A stretch of DNA of 64,000 bases from positions 1-64,000 of the forward strand of contig CACWNQ010000002.1 of NCBI GenBank assembly GCA_902762385.1, given 5' to 3'. Of this stretch, positions 44,699 through 53,677 are shown one piece after another. The stretch is from an uncultured Bacteroidales bacterium. Lineage in GTDB: Bacteria; Bacteroidota; Bacteroidia; Bacteroidales; Muribaculaceae. The notes below the pieces were generated by a model. That model did no database searches, had not been told where the DNA came from, and was given only the letters and a program-made list of their open reading frames with translations. A program made the position numbers and the translations under genes. The number at the start of each line of letters is the position of its first letter. Position 1 is the first letter of the stretch.

Positions 44699-46477
44699 AT
44701 GAAAAAAACATATTTATTAGGACTTGCTGGTCTCGCATTGCTCTTCGCTAGTTGCAACGACATGCTCGATGTGAATCCACGCGACAAGTTCACTAATGAT
44801 CCCGAATTCTGGAATGACCAGAACAGAGTATTGAATTATACCAATACTATGTATTCTTACAATTTCTCGGGATATGGTACCGGTATTGAAGATCCTTACT
44901 TCAGCAGTTTGACCGATGACCAAGCCAACCCTGAATTTGACAATTGGACATTTACCAGTGTTCCAGGCTCTTCGGGCTACTGGTCTAATCCTTACACCGA
45001 GATTCGTCGCTGCAACTATTTGCTCGACAACATGCAGACTTCTACTATTGCCGATGCCACTAAAAACAGGTTCTGTGCTATTGCTCGCCTGATGCGTGCT
45101 CGCAACTATTTCCTACTTGTGAAACGCTATGGCGACGTGCAGTGGCAAGATCATGCGATTACCGACGTGAACGATGAAATCATTAAGGGCCCACGCGACG
45201 ACCGCGACTTCGTGATGGACAAGGTGCTTGAGGACATTAACTATGCTATCGCCAACATTGGCTCGGGCGACAAGGCTTCGTGGAACAAAGACCTTGCTCT
45301 GGCTATGAAGAGCGACATCTGCCTCTATGAGGGCACCTACTGCAAGTATCGCACCCAGGCCGACAACGGCAAGAGTCCCGACAACGCTCGTGCACAGAAG
45401 TATCTCAACGAGTGTGTTAACGCTTCGCAGCAACTGATGGAAGGTGGATATGAGCTCACCAAAAACTATGGTGAGATTTACAACTCTATCAACCTGAGTA
45501 ACAATAAAGAAGTTATCTTCTACCGCAACTATGAGAAGGACATGCTCGGTCACAGCACTGTTGACTACACCAGCGGTTCTACTGCTCAGCGCGGTATCAC
45601 CAAGGACGCTATCGACGCATTCCTCTTCCTCGATGGCAAGCCATTGGCTACCACAACTATGGATAAGAGTGACAAGCCTGAGAGAGTGCCTTACTTCATG
45701 ATTGGCCTCGACGGCAAAATCGTTAAGACCGAAGATGGACGCGACTCTATCCGCGTTGATTCTGAGGAAAATCCACTTTGGGTTTACTCAATGGAGCAAC
45801 CATTTAGCGTTCGCGACAAGCGCCTCTCGGTAATTGTTGACAAATTCCTTGCCTTCAAGGGTTACGGACATGCCCGCACTTGGCTCGCCGAGATGACTTC
45901 GTCTACTGGCTACACCATTGGCAAGTACTACACCACTGCTATGGGTGCTTCTCCACAAGAGCAGCTCACCTACTGCAACGAGATTGGCAAGGGCTACACC
46001 GATGCTCCTATCTACTACCTCTCGCGTGTTCTCTTGAACTATGCTGAGGCTAAGGCAGAGCTTGGCAACGCCTCTCAGGCCGACCTCGACAAGAGTGTTA
46101 ACCTGCTCCAGGTGCGTGCTGGCCTTCCTGGCATGACTCTCAATCCCGAGGCCGACCCAGCCAACACCTTTGGCGTTAGCAGCCTCATTTGGGAGATTCG
46201 CCGCGCTCGTCGCTGCGAGCTCATGACCGACGGCTTCCGCTACTGGGACCTCGTGCGCTGGCACATGCTCGACAAGCTCGACACCAGCAAGTATCCCGCC
46301 ATCCGTCTAGGTGCTAACTTGAGTGATGTTGAGGGTTGCGAAGTTGCACTCGATGGTGGATATGCTGTTCCTTACACTGCTACCCGCACATTCGACAAGA
46401 AGTACTACTTCTATCCAATCCCTTCTAGTCAGATTAATGCTAGCCAAGGCGGCACTACTCAGAATCCAGGTTGGTAA
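44699..46477 (+). CDS. SusD/RagB-family nutrient-binding lipoprotein 3
   Basis: A 592-aa surface lipoprotein, partner of the SusC at 41265. I start it at ATG 44699; the TTG at 44690 lengthens it by only three residues. The signal peptide has lipobox LFASC (Cys19) followed by NDMLDVNPRDKF, a typical RagB/SusD start. Family motifs include NRFCAIARLMRARNYFLLVKRYG and SLIWEIRRARRCELMTDGFRYWDLVRW. A strong hairpin terminator follows at 46529-46563. Confidence 0.95.
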   Translation: MKKTYLLGLAGLALLFASCNDMLDVNPRDKFTNDPEFWNDQNRVLNYTNTMYSYNFSGYGTGIEDPYFSSLTDDQANPEFDNWTFTSVPGSSGYWSNPYTEIRRCNYLLDNMQTSTIADATKNRFCAIARLMRARNYFLLVKRYGDVQWQDHAITDVNDEIIKGPRDDRDFVMDKVLEDINYAIANIGSGDKASWNKDLALAMKSDICLYEGTYCKYRTQADNGKSPDNARAQKYLNECVNASQQLMEGGYELTKNYGEIYNSINLSNNKEVIFYRNYEKDMLGHSTVDYTSGSTAQRGITKDAIDAFLFLDGKPLATTTMDKSDKPERVPYFMIGLDGKIVKTEDGRDSIRVDSEENPLWVYSMEQPFSVRDKRLSVIVDKFLAFKGYGHARTWLAEMTSSTGYTIGKYYTTAMGASPQEQLTYCNEIGKGYTDAPIYYLSRVLLNYAEAKAELGNASQADLDKSVNLLQVRAGLPGMTLNPEADPANTFGVSSLIWEIRRARRCELMTDGFRYWDLVRWHMLDKLDTSKYPAIRLGANLSDVEGCEVALDGGYAVPYTATRTFDKKYYFYPIPSSQINASQGGTTQNPGW

Positions 46478-46789
46478 TCAACTTGCTGAAACAAAGCAGA
46501 ATTCTGCTCTAGTATAACATAACATCTCGAGTGGCTGCATCGTGTTGATGCAGCCACTCTTGTTTATTCGTCATACACCACAAAAATCGAACAAAAGAGG
46601 CGGTTTTTTCGTTCTATTTTTGGCGGCACAATCATCACAATCGCCTTTTCTCAACCACATTACAAATTATTACACTTTTGATTTATCAACATTTTTTTAA
46701 TTTTTTTAGCGACTAAGACACATTTTTTCTTTTAGATTTTTTTGCATAAATCAAAAAATATCTTCAAATTTGCACTTTGATTTAATAAC
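46478..46789. other. Intergenic region between SusC/D operons 3 and 4
   Basis: No gene is visible. It holds a strong terminator at 46529-46563, an A/T-rich tract, and a weak -7-like box CAAATTTG at 46765-46772 before the fourth SusC. Confidence 0.7.
46529..46563 (+). terminator. Terminator of SusC/D operon 3
   Basis: A perfect 13-bp stem GAGTGGCTGCATC (46529-46541) / GATGCAGCCACTC (46547-46559), loop GTGTT, then TTGTTT. Confidence 0.9.
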
Positions 46790-49700
46790 ATGAGAAAATT
46801 TTGTATAAAAAACGAGGTTGGCTGCGTTAGTGCTGGCATGTGGAGCTCCTATTGGCACTGCCTCGTGGCAGAGCACTGGCTTTACTGCAAGCGCGCAGAA
46901 CAACAAAGTGACCGGTGTCGTTCGTGACGGCAACGGTGAGCCGCTAATCGGTGCCACTGTTCAAGTGAAGGGCACTAACCGTGTCACTGCTACCGACATC
47001 GACGGCAAGTATTCAATCCAGGCAGCTCCTGGTAGCACCTTGGAAATCAAGTATGTGGGCTCACCCACTAAAGAGGTTCGCGTTAGTGGCAACACCATGG
47101 ACATCAGCATGGACGATGCCAACAACACCCTCAACGAGGTGGTAGTTACAGCCCTCGGTATCAAGAAAGATCGCAAGTCGCTCGGTTATGCCGTTGAGGA
47201 CTTGAAGGCCGAAGAGCTTATGCGTAACAAGAACACCAATGCCATCAACTCGCTCGCCGGTAAGATTGCCGGTGTGAGCGTTACTCAGTCAAGTGGTGCC
47301 GCTGGTTCGGGTGCTCAAATCATCCTGCGTGGTGGTACTTCACTCGAGCGCGACAACCAACCTCTGTTTGTTGTCGACGGTGTTATCTATGACAACTCGG
47401 CATCGGTAATCGGTAACTCAGCATTCGACGGTATGCTTTCTACTGCAACCACTAATGCCAACCGTGTAATGGATATCAACCCCGAGGATATCGAAAACAT
47501 GAGCGTGCTGAAAGGCCCTGCCGCTTCGGCACTTTATGGTTCGCGTGCTGCCAACGGTGTTGTTATCATCACCACCAAGAAAGGTCAGGAAGGTCATGTT
47601 GAAATTAACTTGAACGCTAAGTACATCACCACTTGGGCTAAATATCTGCCTGAGACTCAGAAGAAGTACAAGCGCGGTTACATCGAGCAGCACTTCAATG
47701 CCGATGGCTCATTCAAGGACTTCAGCTACGACGATCGCTCTTACAACGCTTGGGGTGCTCCTGCAGCCGCTGGCGAGGAGAGCTTCGACAACATTGGCAA
47801 CTTCTTCCAGCACGGTGGCGCTTGGGACACCAACCTGAGCATCAGCGGCGGTACTAAGACCGGTAGCTTCTTCCTCTCGGGTTCGTTCTACGATCAGGAC
47901 GGTATCATCCCAACCACTGGCTATAAGAAAGCTACATTCCGCTTCAACGGCGAGCAGAAGTATAAAATCTTCACATTCGGTGCCAACGTAGCCTACAGCC
48001 AGGCTCGCACCGTGAAGACCCTCACCAGTGCACAGCTCTATGGCGATGCTGGTGGTGGTACTATGTACTCGGTTTACAACTGGAACCCATTTGACGACAT
48101 GAGGCACTATCTCAACGAGGATGGAAGTCGCTACATTCTGCGTCCCGACCTCGATCCATGGGATGAGCGCAACAATCCTTACTGGATTCTCAATAAGGAC
48201 CGTCTCACCGATAACACCGAGCGTTTCACCGGTAACTTCAACATCAAGGCCGACCTCTTTGACTGGTGGTGGGTAAGCTACCGCATGGGTATCGACTCTT
48301 ATACTACCGAGAACGCCAACCGCCTCGCTGCTGGTGGTACTCACAAGGAGTTGTGGAAGAATGGTATGTATAGTGAGAACTCACTCCGTTATCAATACCT
48401 CTCAACCAACTTGATGACCAACTTCAACAAGCAATTTGGTGACTTCAACTTCAACTTGATGCTGGGTACTGCTACCGAGTACACCAAGAACACTCGCAAC
48501 TCGCGCATGGCTTGGAACTTCCAGGTGCCCGACTTCTTCTCGTTTGACAATGCTCTGAAAGAGGACCGCGACTTCAGCAACTACAAGAGCCGCAAGCGCC
48601 TCGTGGGTGTGTTTGGCGAGTTCCGTGTTGACTGGCGCAACGCCATCTTCTTGACTGTTACAGGACGTAACGACTGGTCTTCTACTCTGCCTAAGGAGAA
48701 CCGTAGCTACTTCTATCCATCAGTAAGTGGTGCTGTTGTATTCACCGAGCTCATGGGCGACGCTCGTCCCGACTGGCTCACCTTCGGTAAGATTCGCGCT
48801 AGCTGGGCACGCGTGGGTAAAGACACTAGCCCCTATGTTACCAACACCTATCTGTGGCCCGTTGGTACCTATCTGAATGGCATGACTGGTGTGGGTAACA
48901 CCTGGACAACTGGTAACCCCTTCCTCAAGCCTGAGATCACTGAGTCTACTGAGATTGGTCTTGAGATGCGTTTCTTGAACAACCGTCTGCACTTCGACTA
49001 CGCGTTCTACACCAACAACTCTTACAACCAAATCATGGAGCCACGCCTCTCGAACTACATTGGCTACATCCTGCGCAAGGTTAACGCCGGTGACGTTTAC
49101 AACAAGGGTATGGAACTCACCATCGGTGGTATACCCGTTCAAACTCAGGACTTCACTTGGGAGACCAGCTTGAACCTCTATGGCAACCGTGGTACTGTTA
49201 AGAACCTGCTCGATGGTATGAACATCCTCTATGTTACCGACGTTCAGGTAGGTAGCGCTCGCGCTGCTTCGTTCAACGATGGTAACTTCATGGCTATCAG
49301 TGGTAGCGAGTTCGACCGTGACCCCAATGGCAACATCGTGCTCGACACTAACAACATGCCTGTTGGTGGTACTAACGACAAGCTCGAGATTGGTAACCGT
49401 GAGCCTCGCGTGGCTGGTGGTTGGAACAACACCCTCACCTGGAAGAACTGGTCGTTCAACATGTTGTGGGAGTTCCGTGTAGGCGGTCACGTTTACAATG
49501 GTACTCACTATGCTATGGTGGCTACTGGTAACGCTAAGCTCACTGAGAATCGCGATGCCCTTACTATTAGCGGTGTTCACGTAACTGGTCAAGATGCTGA
49601 TGGTAATAATGTATATAGCGGTGTTGAGAACTACACCTTCGAGGCTGGCAAGCTCTATGAGTACAATGGCAAGCAGACTCCAGGTGAGTGGATTATCAAT

Positions 49701-50006
49701 AACTACTACCAGACCTACTATCTGCGCGAGAGTGCAAACTTCATGAAGAAAGTTAACGCTCTGCGTCTGCGCACCATCTCTCTCTCTTACAGCCTGCCTA
49801 AGTCATTGCTCGAAAAGAGCAAGTTCATCAAGGGCTGTACTCTGAGTGCTGTTGCCAACAACCTGCTGCTCTTCACCAACTACGACGGTGATCCCGAGGT
49901 TGCTGCTGCTGGTGCTGGTTCTATTGGTTCTTCTTCGGTGGGTATCGACTACTGTGGTGTTCCTTCTACATCTAGTTTCGCATTTGGTGTTAACCTCACA
50001 TTCTAA
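46790..50006 (+). CDS. SusC/RagA-family transporter 4 with frameshift in signal peptide
   Basis: A SusC-type transporter of about 1070 aa. The obvious start ATG at 46790 (MRKFCIK...) runs into the wrong frame because of an A6 run at 46807-46812. Removing one A gives a continuous signal peptide MRKFCIKTRLAALVLACG followed by PIGTASWQ. As written, the in-frame sequence before TTG 46818 is closed by a TAA at 46806. The rest is intact: regulatory domain (VTGVVRDGNGEPLIGATVQVKGTNR), plug (PLFVVDG, VLKGPAASALYGSRAANGVV) and barrel ending FAFGVNLTF. It is upstream of a SusD gene. Either a phase-variable or broken gene, or a sequence error. Confidence 0.85.
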
Positions 50007-50056
50007 TGCACCCGTTACTTTATTAATAGTTAAGAACTTACTAAACATTATAGAAT

Positions 50057-51913
50057 ATGAAATTTTTCAAAGTTTTATTGATAGCGGGTGTAGCTGCCAT
50101 GTCGCTCACTTCATGCAACGACTGGCTTGACGTTAACAACGACCCTAACACCCCAACTTCGGCCGATGCTAGCTTGAATGCACGCTGCGTTTACATGCAG
50201 CACTACAGCATTGCATCCTATATGATTCCTTCGTCCAACACCGCTTACTATTGCGGTCAGTTGGCCACTGCTTCTGGTTCTCAGCAACCTGCAGCCATGA
50301 ACTGGAACCTGGGTGGCGCCAACCGTGCCAACAATGCCCAGCAGTGGTTCCTCGTTCCCGTGGGCGGTAACTTGCCCGACCTTTATAACCAAGCTATGGA
50401 GAAGGGCGCTTACCACTATGCAGCTATGGCTTGCTACATGAAGGCCTTCGGTTTCATGAACCTTGCCGACCTCTTCGGCGAGTGCCCATTTGACGAGGCC
50501 CTTGGTGATGCTACCAATCCCAAATACAACACTGGTAAAGAGGTGTTCATGGGCTGCATCGACCTTATCGATGAGGCTATCGAGCTCTTCCAGCGTCCAC
50601 AAGATCCTGCTGTTACTGCACTGAGCGCTGGCGACATGTGGAACGGTGGTGACACTGGCAAGTGGATTAAGCTCTGCTACATGCTCAAGGCACGTTGGCT
50701 CAACCACCTCAGCAAGAAGGCTGCCGGCAGCTACAAGGATGGCAAGTATGACCAAGCCGAAATTCTTGCTTGCCTCGACAAGGCTATGAAGAGCAATGCC
50801 GACAACACCGTTGTTTACCACGAGGATAATAACAGCAGCACTTGGGACCATGAGGGATGGAACGAGCCTGTTGACTACTCAACTCTCTACTCTTGCATCG
50901 GCATGAACAACAACCGTATGTTCGTTTCGAAGTGCTTCTACGACAACCTCACCAACTTCGACAACAAGGGCATCGAAGACCCACGCGCCGACAAGTTCAT
51001 CCCATGGTGCCGCTCGGCAAGGAGTGCTAATACCCCCTCAGAGGTTAAGTGGAGCGAAGACGGCAAGTGGCGCCGCTCGCTGGGTGTTGACCTCAACAGC
51101 AACATTATCAGCACAGGTGGTCCTAAGGTTTCTACTTTCTCTAATGGAGGTTGGACCTGTGGCAATGTAGATGCTGAGCACGTTCGCGACACTCTCTATG
51201 TTCAGGGACAATCTGGTTCTACTGGCTACGGCGGTGGCAAGGACATGCTCATGCGCAAAGCAGCTGGTAATGACGCTAGCGCACTCTCGGGTGTGTTCTG
51301 GACTCGTCCAACCAGCCCAACAGTTGTTGGTTCTTATGCTGAGTGCTGCTTCATCAAGGCCGAGGTTCTCTTCCGTCAGGGCAACAAGGCTGCTGCCTTC
51401 GAAGCTTACAAGGCTGGTATCAAGGCTCACATCGATTATGTGAACAGTGTTTGTGCAATGTGGGTTGCTGGCGATGCTTCGCTCGCCGAGATTCCTTCGT
51501 TCAAGGCTATGAAACAATCCGACATCGACAACTACATGAACAACGCCATTGGTACTGCTGGTGACCTCACCATGGGTAAGATTATGACTCAAAAGCAGTT
51601 TGCTGTGTTCTTCACCACCGAGATGTGGCTCGACATGCGTCGCTTCGACTACGATCCTAGCATCTTCATGAGATGGCACAAGCCTTACATGTATGAGAAC
51701 ACCGCCAGCTACTGGACCTACTGCCCACAAGGCAAGTATCCACGTCGCTGGAACCAGGCTAGCTATGAGAAGGACTACAACGCTGCCAACCTCGAGGCAA
51801 TCGGAGCACTCGTTCCTGGCGCTCTCGACCTGCCAGTTGGTTCTAACGGCCTGTGGTACCTCAGTGACCAAATCTGCACACTCCCAGTTTGGTGGGACAG
51901 TACACAAGAGTAA
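50057..51913 (+). CDS. SusD/RagB-family nutrient-binding lipoprotein 4
   Basis: A 618-aa surface lipoprotein partner of the SusC at 46790, ATG at 50057. The signal peptide has lipobox SLTSC (Cys20), followed by NDWLDVNNDPNTPTSA, the standard start of the SusD-like_2 type. Later motifs include LVPVGGNLPDLYNQAMEKGAYHYAAMACYMKAFGFMNLADLFGECPFDEAL. A hairpin terminator follows at 51961-51993. The gap to the SusC stop is 50 nt. Confidence 0.95.
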   Translation: MKFFKVLLIAGVAAMSLTSCNDWLDVNNDPNTPTSADASLNARCVYMQHYSIASYMIPSSNTAYYCGQLATASGSQQPAAMNWNLGGANRANNAQQWFLVPVGGNLPDLYNQAMEKGAYHYAAMACYMKAFGFMNLADLFGECPFDEALGDATNPKYNTGKEVFMGCIDLIDEAIELFQRPQDPAVTALSAGDMWNGGDTGKWIKLCYMLKARWLNHLSKKAAGSYKDGKYDQAEILACLDKAMKSNADNTVVYHEDNNSSTWDHEGWNEPVDYSTLYSCIGMNNNRMFVSKCFYDNLTNFDNKGIEDPRADKFIPWCRSARSANTPSEVKWSEDGKWRRSLGVDLNSNIISTGGPKVSTFSNGGWTCGNVDAEHVRDTLYVQGQSGSTGYGGGKDMLMRKAAGNDASALSGVFWTRPTSPTVVGSYAECCFIKAEVLFRQGNKAAAFEAYKAGIKAHIDYVNSVCAMWVAGDASLAEIPSFKAMKQSDIDNYMNNAIGTAGDLTMGKIMTQKQFAVFFTTEMWLDMRRFDYDPSIFMRWHKPYMYENTASYWTYCPQGKYPRRWNQASYEKDYNAANLEAIGALVPGALDLPVGSNGLWYLSDQICTLPVWWDSTQE

Positions 51914-51960
51914 TCTCTAAGGTCATATAACCTTGGCAACAAGGTAAAACCTAAATCAAT

Positions 51961-51993
51961 AAAAGGTGTGACACACAACGTGCCACACCTTTT
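51961..51993. terminator. Terminator between SusC/D operon 4 and unit C
   Basis: AAAAGGTGTG (51961-51970) / CACACCTTTT (51984-51993) form a 10-bp stem with A and T tails on both sides, so it can end the SusD transcript (+) and that of unit C (-), whose stop codon is at 51995. Confidence 0.85.
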
Positions 51994-51994
51994 T

Positions 51995-52567
51995 CTATAC
52001 CAGTGGGTTGGGGAGACTCTGTTCCCACTCGGGGATAGTGCTCAGCAGCGAAGCGTGAAACTGGTAAGAGCCGTCGGCAGGGCGCACCACGCAGCGGGCA
52101 AGTTCGAGCTGTGGCGAGGCGCTGGCTGTGCTCATCATCAGCAGTTGGAACCCATAGTCGATAATAGCGGGATTATAGGCACCCCCACGATTCCACTCGT
52201 TGAGCTGCAGCATCGCTTCGTGACTGCATGGGTCGAGAAAAGTGGTGACGCTACGCTGCCACTCGGCAAGCTTCCACTCCACAGGCCTCACGCTCTGCTC
52301 GGGCGACGTGGCTATTACCATACCATCGCGCGTGGTTAATTCAACATCACTTGCCAGGTCCTCGATGGGCAGCAAGTGAGCAGGAGCAGTGTTTAGCAGG
52401 TGGGCATACCATTGTTTTATGTGTGTGATGAGCAGTGCATCGAGGTCAATCCCATCATCCCACTCCACTGTGCAGTCGCGACGTGGCGTCGCCAGGCGCA
52501 TTACCTGCTTCCACAGGTCGAGCATCTCACTTTCAGTTAGGTTGTAGAATTGATTGCGGTTTTCCAT
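51995..52567 (-). CDS. Unknown 190-aa protein of unit C, sharing the phage-type promoter
   Basis: A 190-aa protein I do not recognise. It has no signal peptide or membrane segment, is Trp-rich (DLWKQVM, VEWDD, QWYAHLL, VEWKLAEWQRSV, LNEWNRGG, IPEWEQSL) and mixes acidic and hydrophobic stretches, as head-tail connector or neck proteins of phages often do, but that is a guess. The reason to link it with the capsid and portal units is its promoter: the same 16-mer and 23-nt spacing, with no other match in the window. ATG start at 52567, about 26 nt of leader. Confidence 0.65.
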   Translation of the reverse strand: MENRNQFYNLTESEMLDLWKQVMRLATPRRDCTVEWDDGIDLDALLITHIKQWYAHLLNTAPAHLLPIEDLASDVELTTRDGMVIATSPEQSVRPVEWKLAEWQRSVTTFLDPCSHEAMLQLNEWNRGGAYNPAIIDYGFQLLMMSTASASPQLELARCVVRPADGSYQFHASLLSTIPEWEQSLPNPLV

Positions 52568-52599
52568 GTGTAATAAATTTTAAGCGTTAATAATCACCG

Positions 52600-52646
52600 C
52601 AAAATTACCCTACACCATTTTCCAAAAACAACATTAAAAAAACACA
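52600..52646 (-). promoter_or_regulatory. Shared 16-mer promoter of unit C
   Basis: On the minus strand TGTGTTTTTTTAATGT (52646-52631) stands 23 nt upstream of TAATTTTG (52607-52600). The third copy of the element of units A and B. It lies about 50 nt from the divergent dapF promoter. Confidence 0.85.
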
Positions 52647-52693
52647 GCGTCACTTTTCAGCAACTAAATGCGTGCCAAGTGAAACTATTTGCC

Positions 52694-52701
52694 TAACTTT
52701 G
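52694..52701 (+). promoter_or_regulatory. -7 box of dapF
   Basis: TAACTTTG at 52694-52701, 30 nt before the ATG at 52732; matches TAnnTTTG. Confidence 0.65.
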
Positions 52702-52731
52702 TGGGCACAACCACACATTTATTATACACAT

Positions 52732-53559
52732 ATGGACAACAACAAGAAAAAGATACATTTCCTTAAAATGCATGGCCTGGGCAACGACTACATCTTTGTC
52801 GATACCGAATATAATCACATCCCCGACCCTTCCAAGGCTTCAATCGCCTGGAGTAAGCCCCACACGGGCATCGGCAGCGACGGACTTATCCTGGTGGGAC
52901 GCTCACCCGAGGCCGATTTCACTATGCGCATAATCAATGCCGACGGACTTGAAGGACAAATGTGTGGCAACGCCAGTCGCTGCGTCGGCAAGCTAGTGTA
53001 TGAGCGAGGCCTTACCCGCAAGACCACCATCAGCATGCTCACTCGCGCCGGCATCAAGATGCTTTACCTCGACGTCGACGACAACGACACTGTGCAGAGC
53101 GTGACGGTCGACCTCATGGAACCAGTGCTCACCGATCCCACTCAATTCCACACCGAGGGCGAACCTCTGCCCGACGGCGTGTTCGTCTCTATAGGAAATC
53201 CCAATTATGTGATTTTTGTCGACGACATCAACGATATCGACCTGGCAAAGGTAGGTCCCGGTCTAGAGTTCCACTCTCGCTTCCCACAGCGCTGCAACAT
53301 CGAGTTTGCGCAAGTGCTTAGCCCCAATGAGATAAGGATGCGAGTGTGGGAGCGCGGCAGCGGCATCACTATGGCATGTGGCACCGGAGCTTGTGCTACG
53401 CTTGTGGCTGCAGCACTCACCGGGCGCACCGAGCGCAGCGCAACAATCAATATGGACGGTGGCTCGCTACACATCGAGTGGCGCGAGAGCGACAACCACA
53501 TCTACATGCGAGGCCCTGCCACACTCGCCTTCGAGGGAGACATTGAGCTGCCTGAATAG
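52732..53559 (+). CDS. dapF: Diaminopimelate epimerase
   Basis: A 275-aa enzyme from ATG 52732 (MDNNKKKIHFLKMHGLGNDYIFVD). It interconverts LL- and meso-diaminopimelate for lysine and peptidoglycan synthesis. The two catalytic Cys are in the motifs GLEGQMCGNASRCVGKL and GSGITMACGTGACATLVAA; the substrate loop HGLGNDYIFV is at the N-terminus. Monocistronic with its own promoter and terminator, immediately next to unit C. Confidence 0.97.
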   Translation: MDNNKKKIHFLKMHGLGNDYIFVDTEYNHIPDPSKASIAWSKPHTGIGSDGLILVGRSPEADFTMRIINADGLEGQMCGNASRCVGKLVYERGLTRKTTISMLTRAGIKMLYLDVDDNDTVQSVTVDLMEPVLTDPTQFHTEGEPLPDGVFVSIGNPNYVIFVDDINDIDLAKVGPGLEFHSRFPQRCNIEFAQVLSPNEIRMRVWERGSGITMACGTGACATLVAAALTGRTERSATINMDGGSLHIEWRESDNHIYMRGPATLAFEGDIELPE

Positions 53560-53592
53560 TTCCTAGCAATAGCAAACAACACTATTAAAATA

Positions 53593-53637
53593 ATGAGACT
53601 CAGAATTATTAAATTCCGAGTCTCATATTATTATTTT
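53593..53637 (+). terminator. Terminator of dapF
   Basis: A 14-bp stem with one mismatch ATGAGACTCAGAAT (53593-53606) / ATTCCGAGTCTCAT (53613-53626) with an A/T-rich loop, then a T-rich tail. Confidence 0.85.
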
Positions 53638-53654
53638 TGCATCACGCAGGCCAT

Positions 53655-53677
53655 CAATTGTGAATTATGCATTGAAT
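53655..53677 (+). repeat. Heptamer relic (GAATTAT/GCATTGA) next to dnaX stop
   Basis: AATTGT, GAATTAT and GCATTGA followed by AT sit directly before the stop codon (TCA 53678-53680) of the minus-strand dnaX gene. The units belong to the GCATTGT family of 35561-35637. Confidence 0.6.
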
